Part shown: positions 14,540 to 14,695 of the stretch, piece by piece
How the letters are laid out: each line of letters begins with the position of its first letter
Numbering within the stretch: position 1 is the stretch's first letter
From: Veillonella sp.
GTDB taxonomy: Bacteria; Bacillota; Negativicutes; Veillonellales; Veillonellaceae
Direction of reading: 5' to 3'
Length of the DNA: 14,695 nt
Assembly (NCBI GenBank): GCA_022737715.1
Contig: JAIITD010000031.1
Span: forward strand, 1 to 14,695
Made by a program: the position numbers and the translations under genes
The notes under the pieces: model-generated
Told to the model about the DNA's origin: nothing
What the model saw: only the letters and a program-made list of their open reading frames with translations
Database searches by the model: none

Positions 14540-14695
14540 ATTTAATAAACGAATTTTATATTTCATCTAAATTTCATAAAATATTTTTTATGAATTCATT
14601 TTATTCTCACCTTTTCTACTTATAATTACCGTATCAAATGATAATTATAAGTAAATATTCCCTGATTACTTAATGTATTTATCTCCCGACAAGTA
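14540..14695. other. AT-rich non-coding right edge with two perfect inverted repeats
   Basis: I see no gene here. TTCATAAAA (14573-14581) and TTTTATGAA (14586-14594) form a 9-bp stem with a 4-nt loop. ACTTATAATTA (14618-14628) and TAATTATAAGT (14642-14652) form an 11-bp stem with a 13-nt loop. No T tract or other terminator hallmark follows the second one; it may be an operator for a gene beyond the edge. Confidence 0.5.

Noticed and set aside
14637..14651. Fur-box-like TGATAAT sequence at the right edge
   Set aside because: Only one half matches well, the region is AT-rich, and no regulated gene is visible; chance is likely.

Overview
The window is low-GC chromosomal DNA that reads like a Negativicute, most likely Veillonella or a close relative. 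This rests on recalled protein similarity, AT-rich intergenic DNA and the gene content; no database search was run. Apart from one long palindrome it holds housekeeping genes, with no phage, transposase, CRISPR array, tRNA or rRNA.

Layout, left to right. (1) 1-3437, minus: gltB, the large subunit of glutamate synthase, cut by the left edge between two ligands of its 3Fe-4S cluster. It has a putative promoter with an overlapping 15-bp dyad. (2) 3438-3793: intergenic, with a strong terminator for the next gene. (3) 3794-4525, minus: hemQ (chdC), coproheme decarboxylase. (4) 4526-4929: hemQ promoter and a ~260-bp imperfect palindrome built from three sub-repeats per arm, plus a partial outlying copy of its centre. 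(5) 4930-8370, minus: tightly packed hemE-hemH-hemY, giving, with hemQ, the last four steps of the coproporphyrin-dependent haem pathway. (6) 8525-12638, minus: yhaO-yhaN, an overlapping pair encoding an SbcD-like metallophosphoesterase and an SMC/SbcC-like ATPase with a central membrane hairpin. (7) 12639-12822: divergent intergenic region with a strong bioB promoter and two candidate BirA (biotin repressor) operators. (8) 12823-13848, plus: bioB. (9) A 16-bp perfect-stem bidirectional terminator, then a small secreted protein on the minus strand (14045-14407) with its own promoter and a terminator-like leader hairpin. The last ~190 bases are AT-rich and non-coding.

How the genes work together. 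HemE makes coproporphyrinogen III, HemY (CgoX) oxidises it to coproporphyrin III, HemH (CpfC) inserts iron, and HemQ (ChdC) decarboxylates coproheme to haem. No terminator is evident between yhaN and hemE, so readthrough from yhaON into the hem genes is possible. bioB stands alone and appears to be controlled by biotin.

The points most worth a second look are the palindromic element between hemY and hemQ, the BioB whose auxiliary-cluster cysteines look non-canonical (Cys97 replaced by Ser, extra Cys elsewhere), and the paired BirA-like operators. Nothing here clearly amounts to a wholly new biological system.
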